Of a DNA stretch of 64,000 nt, positions 12,633-21,725 are shown one piece after another. The stretch comes from Mycobacterium sp. IS-1590 (GTDB taxonomy: Bacteria; Actinomycetota; Actinomycetes; Mycobacteriales; Mycobacteriaceae), in the NCBI RefSeq assembly GCF_001500025.1, contig NZ_LQIW01000001.1, forward strand, positions 434,001 through 498,000, written 5' to 3'. The position numbers were made by a program, and so were the translations under genes. Within the stretch, counting starts at the first letter, position 1, and the number at the start of each line of letters is the position of its first letter. Below the pieces are notes generated by a model. That model had not been told where the DNA came from, did no database searches, and worked only from the letters and a program-made list of their open reading frames with translations.

Positions 12633-13523
12633 ATGACTTCTCGCGAGCCGGGCCGCATCGTCATTCCCGGCGCAGGCGGCATGGTCGGCCGGGTTCTGGC
12701 AGGTCAAGCCCGGCGACAGGGCCGCGAGGTACTGGCGCTGACGTCGTCGGAGCTCGACATCACCGACCCTGCGGCCGCCCAGCGTGTCGTCGAACCCGGT
12801 GACGTGGTGATCAACTGCGCCGCCTACACCGACGTGGACGCGGCCGAGGCGGAGCAGGAGCGGGCGCACGCGGTCAACGCGGACGGACCCGCTCACCTCG
12901 CGCGGGCGTGCGGCATCGTCGGCGCCCGCCTGATCCACATCTCGACCGACTACGTGTTCTCCGGCACAGCGCGCCGCCCGTATGAGATCGACGACCAGAC
13001 GGGGCCGGTGAACGTCTACGGCCGCACCAAACTCGCGGGGGAGCGGGCGGTGTTGGCCGCCTTGCCCGGCGCGCACGTCGTGCGCACCTCGTGGGTGTAC
13101 GAGGGCGGGGACGGATCGGACTTCGCCGCGACGGTGCGCCGCAAGGCCGCCGGTGCGGACCCGGTCGAGGCCGCGGCCGACCAGACCGCATCCCCGACCT
13201 ACGCCGGCGACCTCGCCTCGGCGCTGTTGGAGATCGCCGACGGCGCGATCCGCGCACCGGTGCTGCACGCCGCCAACGGCGGTGAGGCCAGCCGCTACGA
13301 ACAGGCGCGGGCCGTCTTCGAGGCCGTCGGCGCCGACCTCGAGCGGGTGCGGCCCGTCGCCAGCGGCCAAAAGCCGAGGCCCGCGCCGCGCCCGGCGTAC
13401 TCCGCGCTGTCGGGCCGACGCTCCGCCGAGGCCGGGCTCACGCCGCTGCGACCGTGGCGCGAGGCCTTGCTGGATGCGCTGTCGCGGTACGGGCGTGGCG
13501 GCCCGATACCCTCGACGCCGTGA
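12633..13523 (+). CDS. rmlD: dTDP-4-dehydrorhamnose reductase
   Basis: 296 residues from ATG 12633 (MTSREPGRIVIPGAGG). The in-frame sequence upstream lies within the divergent LCP gene and is not used. The Rossmann motif GAGGMVG, STDYVFSG, and the catalytic pair in VYGRTKLAGE (YxxxK) identify an SDR-type RmlD. It reduces dTDP-4-keto-L-rhamnose to dTDP-L-rhamnose, the donor for the arabinogalactan linker made by the next gene. Equivalent to Rv3266c and expected to be essential. Confidence 0.94.
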   Translation: MTSREPGRIVIPGAGGMVGRVLAGQARRQGREVLALTSSELDITDPAAAQRVVEPGDVVINCAAYTDVDAAEAEQERAHAVNADGPAHLARACGIVGARLIHISTDYVFSGTARRPYEIDDQTGPVNVYGRTKLAGERAVLAALPGAHVVRTSWVYEGGDGSDFAATVRRKAAGADPVEAAADQTASPTYAGDLASALLEIADGAIRAPVLHAANGGEASRYEQARAVFEAVGADLERVRPVASGQKPRPAPRPAYSALSGRRSAEAGLTPLRPWREALLDALSRYGRGGPIPSTP

Positions 13524-13541
13524 GTTCGGAACTGGTGCCGC

Positions 13542-14429
13542 ATGAGTGACGAGTTGGTCGTCGTCACGGTGACGTACTCACCGGGTCCACACCTCGACCG
13601 GTTCCTGGCGTCGCTGTCGCACGCCACCGACCGTCCGGTGACGGTCGTGATGGCCGACAACGGCTCCACTGACGGTGCGCCCGAGGAGGCGCTCACGCGT
13701 CATCCCAACGCCCGATTGCTGCGCACCGGCGGCAATCTCGGATACGGCAGCGCGATCAACCGTGCGGTCGCCGAGTACGTGAAGGACTCGGACAACAACG
13801 ACTTCTTCGTGGTGGCCAACCCCGACGTGCAGTGGGGCCCGCACAGCATCGACATCATGCTCGAAGCCGCCGCCCGTTGGCCGCGCGCGGGTGCCCTCGG
13901 GCCGCTGATCCGCGATCCCGACGGTTCGGTGTATCCCTCGGCCCGGCACCAGCCCAGCCTGGTGCGCGGTGGGATGCACGCCGTCGTGGGGCCGTTCTGG
14001 AAGTCCAACCCGTGGACCGCCGAATATCGTCAGGAGCGCCGGGAGCCCAGCGAACGCACCGTCGGCTGGCTGTCGGGATCATGTCTGTTGCTGCGCCGGT
14101 CGGCGTTCGAGGAGATCTCGGGCTTCGATGAGCGCTACTTCATGTACATGGAGGACGTCGACCTCGGTGATCGGCTGTCGCGGGCGGGCTGGCAGAACGT
14201 CTACGTGCCGGCCGCCGAGGTTTTGCACGACAAGGGCCATGCGACCGGCAAGGATCCCGCGCGCAACTTGGCCGCCCATCACACCAGCACCTACACTTTC
14301 TTGGCGGATCGGTACCCCCGGTGGTGGCAGGGTCCGCTGCGGTGGACGATTCGAAGCTCGCTCGCCGCGCGTGCGGGCCTGGTGGTCCGCAACTCACGAC
14401 GCCAACGGGCGAAAGGACGGCGCTGGTGA
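13542..14429 (+). CDS. wbbL: Rhamnosyltransferase of the arabinogalactan linker
   Basis: 295 residues. GT2 fold with the N-terminal VVTVTYSPGPHLDRF, ADNGSTDG for the nucleotide site, VANPDVQWGP and the catalytic-region MEDVDLGDR. It adds L-rhamnose from dTDP-rhamnose to GlcNAc-PP-decaprenol, making the linker between peptidoglycan and arabinogalactan. The match in order and motif content to Rv3265c is close along the whole length. The ATG is 18 bp after rmlD, and the stop overlaps the manC start (GTGA). Confidence 0.95.
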   Translation: MSDELVVVTVTYSPGPHLDRFLASLSHATDRPVTVVMADNGSTDGAPEEALTRHPNARLLRTGGNLGYGSAINRAVAEYVKDSDNNDFFVVANPDVQWGPHSIDIMLEAAARWPRAGALGPLIRDPDGSVYPSARHQPSLVRGGMHAVVGPFWKSNPWTAEYRQERREPSERTVGWLSGSCLLLRRSAFEEISGFDERYFMYMEDVDLGDRLSRAGWQNVYVPAAEVLHDKGHATGKDPARNLAAHHTSTYTFLADRYPRWWQGPLRWTIRSSLAARAGLVVRNSRRQRAKGRRW

Positions 14430-15502
14430 ATCCCGCACATGTTGACGCCGTCATCCTCGTCGGCGGCCTGGGCACCCGGTTGCGGCCGTTGACGCTTTCC
14501 GCGCCCAAGCCGATGTTGCCGACGGCCGGTCTGCCGTTCCTGACGCACCTGTTGTCGCGCATCGCCGAGGCCGGAATCGAGCACGTCGTGCTCGGCACGT
14601 CGTACAAGGCCGCGGTGTTCGAGTCCGAGTTCGGCGACGGCTCCAAGTTCGGTCTGCAGATCGACTACGTGGTCGAGACCGAACCGCTGGGCACCGGCGG
14701 CGGCATCGCGAATGTCACCGGGAAGCTGCGGCACGACACCGCGCTGGTGTTCAACGGTGACGTGTTGTCCGGGGCCGACCTGCGCGCGCTGCTGAACTCG
14801 CATGAGAGCAACGCCGCCGATGTCACGCTGCACCTGGTACGCGTGGGCGACCCTCGGGCATTCGGTTGCGTGCCAACCGATTCCGACGGAATGGTGACCG
14901 CCTTTCTCGAGAAGACCCAAGACCCTCCGACCGATCAGATCAACGCGGGCTGCTATGTGTTCAAGCGTGAGGTGATCGAGCGCATCCCCAAGGGCCGGGC
15001 GCTTTCGGTCGAACGCGAGGTGTTCCCGGGCCTGCTGTCCGATGGGCTTCGGGTGTGCGGCTACGTCGACTCCACGTACTGGCGAGACATGGGCACGCCG
15101 GAGGACTTCGTGCGCGGATCGGCCGATCTGGTGCGCGGCATCGCGCCGTCGCCCGCACTTGGCGGGCACCGCGGTGAGAAGTTGGTGCACGACGGCGCCA
15201 GCGTCGCACCGGGGGCACTGCTGGTCGGTGGCGCAGTGGTCGGCCGCGGCGCTGAGATCGCCGGTGGCGCACGGTTGGACGGCGCGGTCATCTTCGACGG
15301 CGCGCGGGTGGGCGCCGGCGCGGTGATCGAACGCTCGATCGTCGGGTTCGGTGCCCGGATCGGCCCGCGCGCGTTGATCCGCGACGGCGTGATCGGCGAC
15401 GGCGCCGATATCGGTGCCCGCTGCGAACTCCTTCGCGGTGCGCGCGTGTGGCCGGGAGTGACGATTCCCGACGGCGGAATCCGCTTCTCGACCGACGTAT
15501 GA
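14426..15502 (+). CDS. manC: Mannose-1-phosphate guanylyltransferase
   Basis: 358 residues from GTG 14426, overlapping the wbbL stop by 4 bp; M. tuberculosis Rv3264c is of similar length. An N-terminal nucleotidyltransferase domain carries GGLGTRLRPLTLSAPKP, and the metal-binding FNGDVL lies near residue 110. The C-terminal third is a left-handed beta-helix of hexapeptide repeats (about 260-350: GA...GG.V.GRGAEI). It makes GDP-mannose from mannose-1-phosphate and GTP for mannans, lipoarabinomannan and PIMs. M. tuberculosis annotation calls this gene manB; I use manC to avoid confusion with the phosphomannomutase at 20.3 kb, which supplies its substrate. Confidence 0.92.
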   Translation: MNPAHVDAVILVGGLGTRLRPLTLSAPKPMLPTAGLPFLTHLLSRIAEAGIEHVVLGTSYKAAVFESEFGDGSKFGLQIDYVVETEPLGTGGGIANVTGKLRHDTALVFNGDVLSGADLRALLNSHESNAADVTLHLVRVGDPRAFGCVPTDSDGMVTAFLEKTQDPPTDQINAGCYVFKREVIERIPKGRALSVEREVFPGLLSDGLRVCGYVDSTYWRDMGTPEDFVRGSADLVRGIAPSPALGGHRGEKLVHDGASVAPGALLVGGAVVGRGAEIAGGARLDGAVIFDGARVGAGAVIERSIVGFGARIGPRALIRDGVIGDGADIGARCELLRGARVWPGVTIPDGGIRFSTDV

Positions 15503-15510
15503 GTCGGAGC

Positions 15511-15559
15511 GATTTCGGTGCTCGCACAGTCGCTGAGCGAGCGTTTGGGCACCGAAATC
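15511..15559. terminator. Bidirectional hairpin between convergent manC and Nudix genes
   Basis: A perfect 11-bp inverted repeat (GATTTCGGTGC at 15511-15521 and its complement at 15549-15559). Inside it is a second nested repeat (GCTCGC 15520-15525 with GCGAGC 15537-15542) around TCGCTGAGCGA. It fills almost the entire gap and even reaches the Nudix stop codon. It has no U-tract, typical of mycobacterial terminators. Confidence 0.7.
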
Positions 15560-16094
15560 ACCGATGACGGGCGGCGGCGGCCAATTGGGTGAGGCCGAAG
15601 TCGCAGTCCTCTGGTAGCGCGTCCAGCGGCCACCACCGAAGATCCAAAGACTCCTCGCTGACCGCGATTTCGGCGTCGGCGGGAGCGCGCACGATGAATT
15701 GCATGTCGAGGTGACGGGTCGGCACCCCGAGCGAGCACGTGACGGGATGCACGTGTAACGCGGCCATGACCGGATCGATCGTGAGACCGTCGATACCGGA
15801 TTCCTCGGTGGCTTCCCGCAACGCCGCCGCGACGACGTCGGAATCGGTCGGCTCGCAATGCCCGCCGAGTTGCAGCCATCGCCCGAATCGGGGGTGCAAT
15901 GTCAGAAGCGCCCGCGTGCCGGTGTGGTCCACCACGAGCGCCGACCCCGTGACGTGGCCGGGAGCGCATTCGCGCAGGCACCCGTCCGGTCTGGCGGCCA
16001 GGAACGCCAGTACCGCGTGCCGCAGGGTGTCCTGCGCGGGATCCGGTGCGTGCCAACGGGTCAGGATCTCGACCGCCGATGCGTGCAGGCTCAC
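15558..16094 (-). CDS. Nudix hydrolase coupled to fbiB
   Basis: 178 residues from GTG 16094, which overlaps the fbiB stop (GTGA); the frame upstream of that is fbiB sequence in another phase. The Nudix box is visible ([12 protein letters not shown] then REATEESGI), with Asp in the place of the first Glu but the metal-binding REAxEESG core intact. Substrates could be nucleotide sugars, oxidised nucleotides or a cofactor precursor. Being the third gene of an fbiA-fbiB-Nudix operon raises the possibility of a role linked to F420 or its phosphorylated intermediates, but this is inference. Confidence 0.85.
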   Translation of the reverse strand: MSLHASAVEILTRWHAPDPAQDTLRHAVLAFLAARPDGCLRECAPGHVTGSALVVDHTGTRALLTLHPRFGRWLQLGGHCEPTDSDVVAAALREATEESGIDGLTIDPVMAALHVHPVTCSLGVPTRHLDMQFIVRAPADAEIAVSEESLDLRWWPLDALPEDCDFGLTQLAAAARHR

Positions 16095-17527
16095 TTGCGA
16101 ACCAGTAATCCGTCGGTCGGCACGGGCTTCCGCGGTCGCGACGGCATCCCGTCTTCTGGATAGCCGATCGCGATCGCGCCCAACGGTTCCCAGTCCTCGG
16201 GCAGATCGAGCTCCGCACGGACGATGTCGGGGGCGAAGATCGTCGACCCGATCCAACAGCTCCCGACACCCCGCACGGCCAACGCCACCAGCAGCGCCTG
16301 TACCGCCGCGCCAACCGCGACGGTGAACATCGTGTGTTCGGCGGCCGTGCGGTCGGCGTCCGGATAGCTGTGCGCGCCGTCGGGCACCATGAACGGGATG
16401 ACGACTTCCGGCGCCTCGTAGAGGATTCGGCCGCGTTCGACGCGCCGTTCGACGGCGTCGGCGGGACGCCCGTCGGCGGTGAGGTCCGCGCGCCATTTGT
16501 CCCTCATCCGATCCAGCAGAACCGACCGTCGAGCCGGGTCCTGCAACCACACGAACCGCACCGGCCGGGTGTGATGCGGCGCCGGCGCAGTGAGGGCCTC
16601 GGCGACAGCGGATTCCACGAGTTCGGGCTCAACGGGCTCGGCCGTGAACCGGCGCACCGAACGTCGCAGCCGCTGCGCCTGGCTCCTGCCGAGCGCGATG
16701 GCCTCCTCGGTCCCGAGCCAGAACAGGTCCTCCTCGCCTGCCCGTACCAGCCGGCGCGCGGTGGAACCGTCGTCGGGCAGCCGCAGCCCGCGCACCACCG
16801 CGACGGGGATGTCGGTCAGCTTGCCTTTCACCAGATCCGCGGCCGCGGCGATCTCGTCGGCGACCGCGATCTCGGTGACGATCAGTTCGTTGCCGTGCCT
16901 GTCGACCGAACCGCCGTAACCGTGCAGGACGGTCACTCCCGCCGCGCCGATCGCGACGTCTGTCTGCCCGTTGCGCCACGCCCGGCCCATGGTGTCGGTG
17001 ACGACGACGCCGACGGTCACGTGCAGACGCTCGCGCAGAGCCGATGCCAGTGCCGCGGCGCTGGCATCGGGATCGGTTGGCAGCAAGGCGAGTTCGGCCG
17101 AGTCGACATTGGATCCGTCGACGCCCGCGGCGGCCTGAACCAGGCCGATCGCGTTCTCGGTGATCAGCGTGCGGCCCTTGCGCGCGAGCACGCGGACCGC
17201 CTCGGCGTCGATTAGCCTGCGCCGCAGCACGTCGCGTTCTTCCGGGTCCATGGGCGCATCGACGATGCGGCCCTCACACTTCGATATCACCTTGCTCGTG
17301 ACCACGACGATGTCGTCGTCGCGCAGCCACGGCGCGGCCGCGGCGATCGCCGCCGCGAGGTCGTCGCCGGGCCGGAACTCGGGCAGTCCTGTGACGGGCA
17401 ACAGCTCCACCGCGGCGGCGGAGCCATGGTCGCCGCTCGGCGGCGCCGTTGGGGAAGGGTCGCCGCTCGGCGGCGCCGTTGGGGAAGGGTCGCCGCTCGG
17501 CGGCGCCGTTGGGGAGGGGTCGGTCAT
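16091..17527 (-). CDS. fbiB: F420:gamma-glutamyl ligase / FMN-reductase-like fusion with repeat N-terminus
   Basis: 478 residues from ATG 17527, which overlaps the fbiA stop (ATGA). Residues 2-31 are three copies of the decapeptide [10 protein letters not shown]. The following CofE-like domain (about 40-275) carries [15 protein letters not shown] and [17 protein letters not shown]. The C-terminal nitroreductase-fold domain (about 290-470) carries [10 protein letters not shown] and the YPDADR segment. FbiB adds the poly-gamma-glutamate tail and reduces dehydro-F420-0 with FMNH2. M. tuberculosis FbiB is about 448 residues and lacks the repeats as I recall it. Confidence 0.95.
   Translation of the reverse strand: MTDPSPTAPPSGDPSPTAPPSGDPSPTAPPSGDHGSAAAVELLPVTGLPEFRPGDDLAAAIAAAAPWLRDDDIVVVTSKVISKCEGRIVDAPMDPEERDVLRRRLIDAEAVRVLARKGRTLITENAIGLVQAAAGVDGSNVDSAELALLPTDPDASAAALASALRERLHVTVGVVVTDTMGRAWRNGQTDVAIGAAGVTVLHGYGGSVDRHGNELIVTEIAVADEIAAAADLVKGKLTDIPVAVVRGLRLPDDGSTARRLVRAGEEDLFWLGTEEAIALGRSQAQRLRRSVRRFTAEPVEPELVESAVAEALTAPAPHHTRPVRFVWLQDPARRSVLLDRMRDKWRADLTADGRPADAVERRVERGRILYEAPEVVIPFMVPDGAHSYPDADRTAAEHTMFTVAVGAAVQALLVALAVRGVGSCWIGSTIFAPDIVRAELDLPEDWEPLGAIAIGYPEDGMPSRPRKPVPTDGLLVRK
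17431..17520. repeat. 30-bp x 3 tandem repeat at the start of fbiB
   Basis: Three units lie at 17431-17460, 17461-17490 and 17491-17520. The first two are identical and the third differs at one base (A to G near the end). Each encodes exactly ten residues (Pro/Ser/Asp-rich) in the fbiB frame, so copy-number change would not break the protein. The array ends four bases before the ATG-containing overlap with fbiA. Confidence 0.97.
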
Positions 17528-18543
17528 GGCTTCACGCCTGCCAAATCCATTCCGGCGCGGACCATCTCGCCGGTGACTTCGGGATCGGTCATGAGCAGGG
17601 GCACCGCGCGGACCTCGACACCGTCGATTTTCGCGCCGTCCCCCTCGTGCACCAGCCAACCGTCGAGGATCCCGACACCGGAGCGCGCGCCGTAGTGGCT
17701 GCCGACGGCTTCGGAGGTGCTCGGCACGCCGATCACGGAGAGGCATTCATCGGCCATGCCACGTAACGGCTTCCCGCCGATGATGGGCGAGTAGCCGATG
17801 ACCGGCGCCGGTGTCGATCGCAGTGCGCCGCGGATACCGGGAACGGCGAGGATCGCGCCGATGCTCACCACCGGGTTCGAGGGGGCGAGGAGGACGACGT
17901 CCGCCGATTCGATCGCCTCCGCGACGCCGGGCCCCGCGGTGGCCTTGTCGGCGCCGACGAAAGCGAAGCTGTGCGTCGGGACTTTCGCGCGGTACCGCAC
18001 CCACCACTCCTGAAAATGGATGGCGCGCCTGTCTCCGGCATACTCGCCGGGGCCGGGATCGGTGATGACGACGTGTGTTTCGCTGCGGTCGTCACTGGCC
18101 GGCAGCAGTCTGGCCCCAGGAGCCCACCTGGCGCACAGCGCCTCGGTCACCTGCGACAGCGGATAACCCGCGCGCAACATCTGGCTCCGCACGAGATGGG
18201 TCGCCAGGTCCCGGTCGCCGAGTCCGAACCAGTCGGGTTGGACGCCGTAGGCCGCGAGTTCCTCCTTGGCATGCCAGGTTTCATTGCGGTGTCCCCAGCC
18301 ACGGTCGGGATCGATACCACCGCCGAGCGTGTACATGCACGTATCGAGGTCCGGACAGATCCGCACGCCGAACATCCACGCGTCGTCGCCCACATTGACC
18401 ACTGCAGTCAGTTCGTGCTCAGCAGTATCATCAGTCCCAGCAGTACCTTTGGTGGCGCCAAACTGCCCCAGCCCCAACAGATGTTGCACGCCGAGCAGGA
18501 AGCGGGCGCCGCCGACGCCGCCGACCAGTACGGTGACCTTCAC
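17524..18543 (-). CDS. fbiA: 2-phospho-L-lactate/phosphoenolpyruvate transferase of F420 synthesis
   Basis: 339 residues from GTG 18543 ([15 protein letters not shown]). An in-frame TTG 24 bp upstream is a weaker candidate. CofD-family features: the N-terminal [18 protein letters not shown], the [14 protein letters not shown] segment and [10 protein letters not shown]. It joins the lactyl or enolpyruvyl phosphate moiety to Fo, forming (dehydro-)F420-0, the substrate of FbiB encoded immediately downstream. An insert of small and acidic residues (about 33-48) is longer than in my memory of the M. tuberculosis protein. Confidence 0.94.
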   Translation of the reverse strand: MKVTVLVGGVGGARFLLGVQHLLGLGQFGATKGTAGTDDTAEHELTAVVNVGDDAWMFGVRICPDLDTCMYTLGGGIDPDRGWGHRNETWHAKEELAAYGVQPDWFGLGDRDLATHLVRSQMLRAGYPLSQVTEALCARWAPGARLLPASDDRSETHVVITDPGPGEYAGDRRAIHFQEWWVRYRAKVPTHSFAFVGADKATAGPGVAEAIESADVVLLAPSNPVVSIGAILAVPGIRGALRSTPAPVIGYSPIIGGKPLRGMADECLSVIGVPSTSEAVGSHYGARSGVGILDGWLVHEGDGAKIDGVEVRAVPLLMTDPEVTGEMVRAGMDLAGVKP

Positions 18544-18855
18544 ATCGATCGAGGGTAGGCCGTCCAAGCGAGTTCGGTACGGGCAGGAGTGCGGTCGGCC
18601 CGCCCGGCCGGGAGTGTGATGGACACGCCGAGGTCACGACTCGCCGTATTTCGATCACGGAATGGTATGAATTCCTGTTCTAGAGCTTGACCAGGGCGAC
18701 TGACGCGTGTGTAATCACAGCAGTGTCATTTCCCGGTAGGCCATCCGGTTCCGGTGCCGCAGACCGAGATTCGATCACTTGTTCGAATTGGAAGTGTTCC
18801 ACGTTCCGGTGGGCCACTTATAGGGGATCAACGAGACCAGGTGAGGAGGCGGAAG
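18544..18855. promoter_or_regulatory. 312-bp divergent intergenic region fbiA/whiB2
   Basis: No open frame of interest. Visible elements are TGTGTAATCACA (18708-18719), whose TGTG/CACA ends are inverted repeats, and GGAAT...AATTCC around 18659-18675. An AGGAGG-like ribosome site (GTGAGGAGGCGGAAG) lies just before whiB2. The TGTG/CACA spacing (4 bp) is shorter than the 8 bp of CRP sites, so CRP binding is not supported. The length suggests a long, regulated whiB2 promoter and leader. Confidence 0.55.
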
Positions 18856-19251
18856 ATGTCTTTTGAGTTCGGCGATTTCGATCGCATGGTTCGGTTCGAC
18901 AGCCGAGTCTTCGGCTCAGTAGACAGCGCGCCGCACGCCCATTCGGAACCGGCACCGGTTGAGACGCCGCGGCGTCCGCAGCTGAGTTTGGTGCCAGATC
19001 CGATCGATGTGGCGCCGGCACTGACACCGGAGGATGAACTCTGGCAGGAGAAGGCGCTGTGCGCCCAAACCGACCCCGAGGCGTTCTTCCCGGAGAAGGG
19101 CGGCTCGACGCGCGAAGCCAAGCGGATCTGCCAGGGCTGCGAAGTGCGCGACGCCTGCCTGGACTACGCGCTGGCGCACGACGAACGCTTCGGAATCTGG
19201 GGCGGCCTGTCCGAGCGCGAGCGTCGCCGCCTCAAGCGCGGAATCATCTGA
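18856..19251 (+). CDS. whiB2: WhiB-family iron-sulfur regulator WhiB2/WhmD
   Basis: 131 residues from ATG 18856, preceded by a strong GGAGG. Four cysteines (69, 92, 95, 101) in the order C...CxxC...C bind the 4Fe-4S cluster, followed by the GIWGG turn (113-117) and the basic RERRRLKRGII tail that contacts DNA. WhiB2 is required for septum formation and cell division in mycobacteria and works with the primary sigma factor. The 60-residue N-terminal extension is as in M. smegmatis WhmD and is longer than the M. tuberculosis annotation. The upstream in-frame extension lacks similarity and was not used. Confidence 0.95.
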   Translation: MSFEFGDFDRMVRFDSRVFGSVDSAPHAHSEPAPVETPRRPQLSLVPDPIDVAPALTPEDELWQEKALCAQTDPEAFFPEKGGSTREAKRICQGCEVRDACLDYALAHDERFGIWGGLSERERRRLKRGII

Positions 19252-19260
19252 GCCGCGGGG

Positions 19261-19725
19261 TCAATCGTCGTCGATCGTCGGGTCGATGACGGACGGCTCG
19301 ACGCCCAGATATGTGGCGACCTGAGCTACCAGGATTTCATGCAGCAACTCCTCGAGTTCGGCGGAGTCCTTGGCCCGCCGCTCGATCGGCTTGCGGAACA
19401 GTACAATTCGCGCGCGTGTGGCGTTCCCCCTGACGTCCACGCCCGCCGGGATCAGCCGGGCCAGTGCGATCGGTCCGTCGGCGATCACTTCCGGCGGCCA
19501 CTGCACACTGTCGGGATCCTTCGGCGCGATCCGTGGTATCTCGTCGACCGCCACGTCGAGTTGCGCCAGCCGGTCCTGCCAGCGCCGCTCGATCGGCTCG
19601 TAGGCCTCCAGCACCGCCATGTCGAACTTCTCGGCGCGACTGCGCCAGCCCGGCACCGTCGGGGGAAGTAACGGCCCGCGCATCTCGCGACCCCGGCGCG
19701 CGCGCATGTGTCCACGCTTGGCCAC
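19261..19725 (-). CDS. Metallopeptidase-like (zincin-fold) protein with degenerate HExxH
   Basis: 154 residues from GTG 19725. ATG 19707 is an alternative start, giving MRARRGREMRG. The layout resembles the minimal zincin family of Rv3259-like proteins: a basic N-terminus, a middle segment with VIADGPIALARLIPAG, then RIVLFRKPIERRA and LHEILVAQVATYLGV. In active relatives the last helix carries HExxH; here it reads HEILV, so the second zinc His is missing and proteolysis is doubtful. Convergent with whiB2, with only 9 bp between stops. Confidence 0.7.
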   Translation of the reverse strand: MAKRGHMRARRGREMRGPLLPPTVPGWRSRAEKFDMAVLEAYEPIERRWQDRLAQLDVAVDEIPRIAPKDPDSVQWPPEVIADGPIALARLIPAGVDVRGNATRARIVLFRKPIERRAKDSAELEELLHEILVAQVATYLGVEPSVIDPTIDDD

Positions 19726-19840
19726 CGCTTGGGTGCTCCTTTCGTGCGCGATGCACTGGATCGTAACGGTTCGAGATCGGCCGTCGGCAGGCCGCGCGTG
19801 TCCGGCGGCGTGCAGAGTGCGGCCACGATAGCCTTCCGCT

Positions 19841-20260
19841 GTGAACGTTCCCCGTCGCTGTTGCCGGCCCGGGTGTCCGCACTATGCGGTCGCGACGCTG
19901 ACATTCGTCTACGCCGACTCCACGGCGGTCGTCGGCCCCCTCGCGACGGTGGCCGAACCGCACTCATGGGACCTGTGCGTCGTGCACGCCGGCCGCGTCA
20001 CCGCCCCCCGCGGCTGGGAACTGGTGCGGCACGCCGGTCCACTGCCCGCACACCCCGACGAAGACGATCTGGTCGCGCTCGCCGATGCGGTCCGGGAGGG
20101 CCGTGACGTCGCCCCGCCGATCAACCGGATGGCGACCGGGTTCTCCGACCCCGTCACCGGTGCACCCGGGGGCTCGCTGATGGCGCCGCCTGCCAGACGA
20201 CCGGAGTCCAACGGCCGTCGCCGAGGCCATCTGCGGGTGCTGCCGGACCCCACCGACTAG
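19841..20260 (+). CDS. DUF3499 protein
   Basis: 139 residues from GTG 19841. The N-terminal cysteines (CCRPGC, residues 7-12) and WDLCVVHAGR (Cys46, His49) form a likely small metal site that defines this actinobacterial family; function is unknown. The C-terminus is Pro/Arg-rich and probably disordered. It lies 67 bp before manB in the same order as Rv3258c-Rv3257c, and divergent from the metallopeptidase-like gene across 115 bp. Confidence 0.82.
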   Translation: MNVPRRCCRPGCPHYAVATLTFVYADSTAVVGPLATVAEPHSWDLCVVHAGRVTAPRGWELVRHAGPLPAHPDEDDLVALADAVREGRDVAPPINRMATGFSDPVTGAPGGSLMAPPARRPESNGRRRGHLRVLPDPTD

Positions 20261-20327
20261 ACCGCATGCGGGTCACTGCGGCCCGTTAGGCTGGCTCCAG
20301 TAGTAGTCCGTGTCACAAGGAGTCCTA

Positions 20328-21725
20328 ATGTCCCGGCCCGCCGCGTCGGTTCATCGCGTCATCAAGGCGTATGACGTGCGTGGCCTGGTCGGTGCCGAAC
20401 TCGACGAGGCGTTCGTCGCCGACGTCGGCGGCGCCTTCGCACGCCTCGTCCGGGACAACGCGTCGCAGCTGGTCATCGGCTACGACATGCGGGCCAGCTC
20501 ACCCGCACTGGCGGACGCGTTCGCCGAGGGCGTCACCGCCCAGGGCCTCGACGTGGTGCGGATCGGACTCGCCTCGACCGACCAGCTGTACTTCGCCTCG
20601 GGCCTTCTGGACTGCCCCGGCGCGATGTTCACCGCCAGCCACAACCCGGCCGCCTACAACGGCATCAAGCTGTGCCGCGCGGGCGCCAAACCCGTGGGCA
20701 AGGACACCGGGCTGACGACCATCGCCGAAGAGGTCATCGCGGGTGTCCCCGGCTACGACGGTGCGCCCGGCGCGATCAGCGACCGCGATGTGTTGGACGC
20801 CTACGGCGAGTTCCTGCGGTCGCTGGTGAGCCTGGCCGATCTGCGACCGCTCAAGGTCGCCGTGGACGCGGGCAACGGTATGGCCGGCCACACCACGCCG
20901 GCGGTGTTGGGTCCGATTTCCGGTATCACGCTGGCGCCGCTGTACTTCGAGCTCGACGGCACCTTCCCCAACCACGAAGCCAATCCGCTGGATCCAACCA
21001 ACCTGGCCGATCTACAGGCCTTCGTCCTGCAAACCGGCGCCGATATCGGGCTGGCCTTCGACGGCGACGCCGACCGGTGTTTCGTCGTCGACGAGAAAGG
21101 GCATCCGGTCTCGCCGTCAGCGGTGACCGCGTTGGTCGCCGCGCGGGAACTCGGCAGGGAGATCGGCGCCACGGTGATTCACAACCTGATCACCTCACGG
21201 GCGGTGCCCGAACTGGTGACCGAGCGAGGGGGGACGCCGGTTCGCAGCCGTGTCGGGCACTCCTATATCAAGGCGCTGATGGCCGAGACCGGTGCGATCT
21301 TCGGCGGCGAGCACTCGGCGCACTACTACTTCCGCGACTTCTGGGGCGCCGACTCCGGCATGCTGGCGGCCTTGCACGTGCTGGCCGCGCTCGGCGAACA
21401 ACACCGGCCGCTGTCGGAGATCATGGCCGACTACCAACGCTACGAGGCGTCCGGCGAGATCAACTTCACCGTCACCGACGCCGAGCGATGCGTGGACGAG
21501 GTGCTCAAGGCGTTCGGCAGCCGGATCCACTCGATCGACCACCTCGACGGTGTGACCGTCGACCTCGGTGAGGGCACCTGGTTCAACCTGCGGATGTCCA
21601 ACACCGAACCCCTGCTGCGGCTCAATGTCGAAGCCCGCACCACCGACGAGATCGACCAGATCGTCGGACAGGTCTCCGAAACCGTTTCCGGTCGGGTCCC
21701 TTCCGACTCCGAGGTGGTCACGTGA
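20328..21725 (+). CDS. manB: Phosphomannomutase / phosphoglucomutase
   Basis: 465 residues from ATG 20328, with AAGGAG at 20317-20322 fixing the start. The phosphoserine loop FTASHNPAAYNG places the catalytic Ser at 104. The metal loop AFDGDADRC and sugar-binding GGEHSAHYYF are also intact. It interconverts mannose-6-phosphate and mannose-1-phosphate, the step between ManA and the guanylyltransferase encoded 6 kb away. It overlaps the SIS-domain gene by 4 bp. Equivalent to Rv3257c. Confidence 0.95.
   Translation: MSRPAASVHRVIKAYDVRGLVGAELDEAFVADVGGAFARLVRDNASQLVIGYDMRASSPALADAFAEGVTAQGLDVVRIGLASTDQLYFASGLLDCPGAMFTASHNPAAYNGIKLCRAGAKPVGKDTGLTTIAEEVIAGVPGYDGAPGAISDRDVLDAYGEFLRSLVSLADLRPLKVAVDAGNGMAGHTTPAVLGPISGITLAPLYFELDGTFPNHEANPLDPTNLADLQAFVLQTGADIGLAFDGDADRCFVVDEKGHPVSPSAVTALVAARELGREIGATVIHNLITSRAVPELVTERGGTPVRSRVGHSYIKALMAETGAIFGGEHSAHYYFRDFWGADSGMLAALHVLAALGEQHRPLSEIMADYQRYEASGEINFTVTDAERCVDEVLKAFGSRIHSIDHLDGVTVDLGEGTWFNLRMSNTEPLLRLNVEARTTDEIDQIVGQVSETVSGRVPSDSEVVT

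Noticed and set aside
17431..17520. Possible CRISPR-like array
   Set aside because: Units are directly adjacent with no spacers and encode an in-frame peptide, so this is a coding tandem repeat.
18708..18719. CRP-like site TGTGTAATCACA before whiB2
   Set aside because: The half-sites are spaced 4 bp apart; mycobacterial CRP sites have 8 bp between TGTG and CACA.
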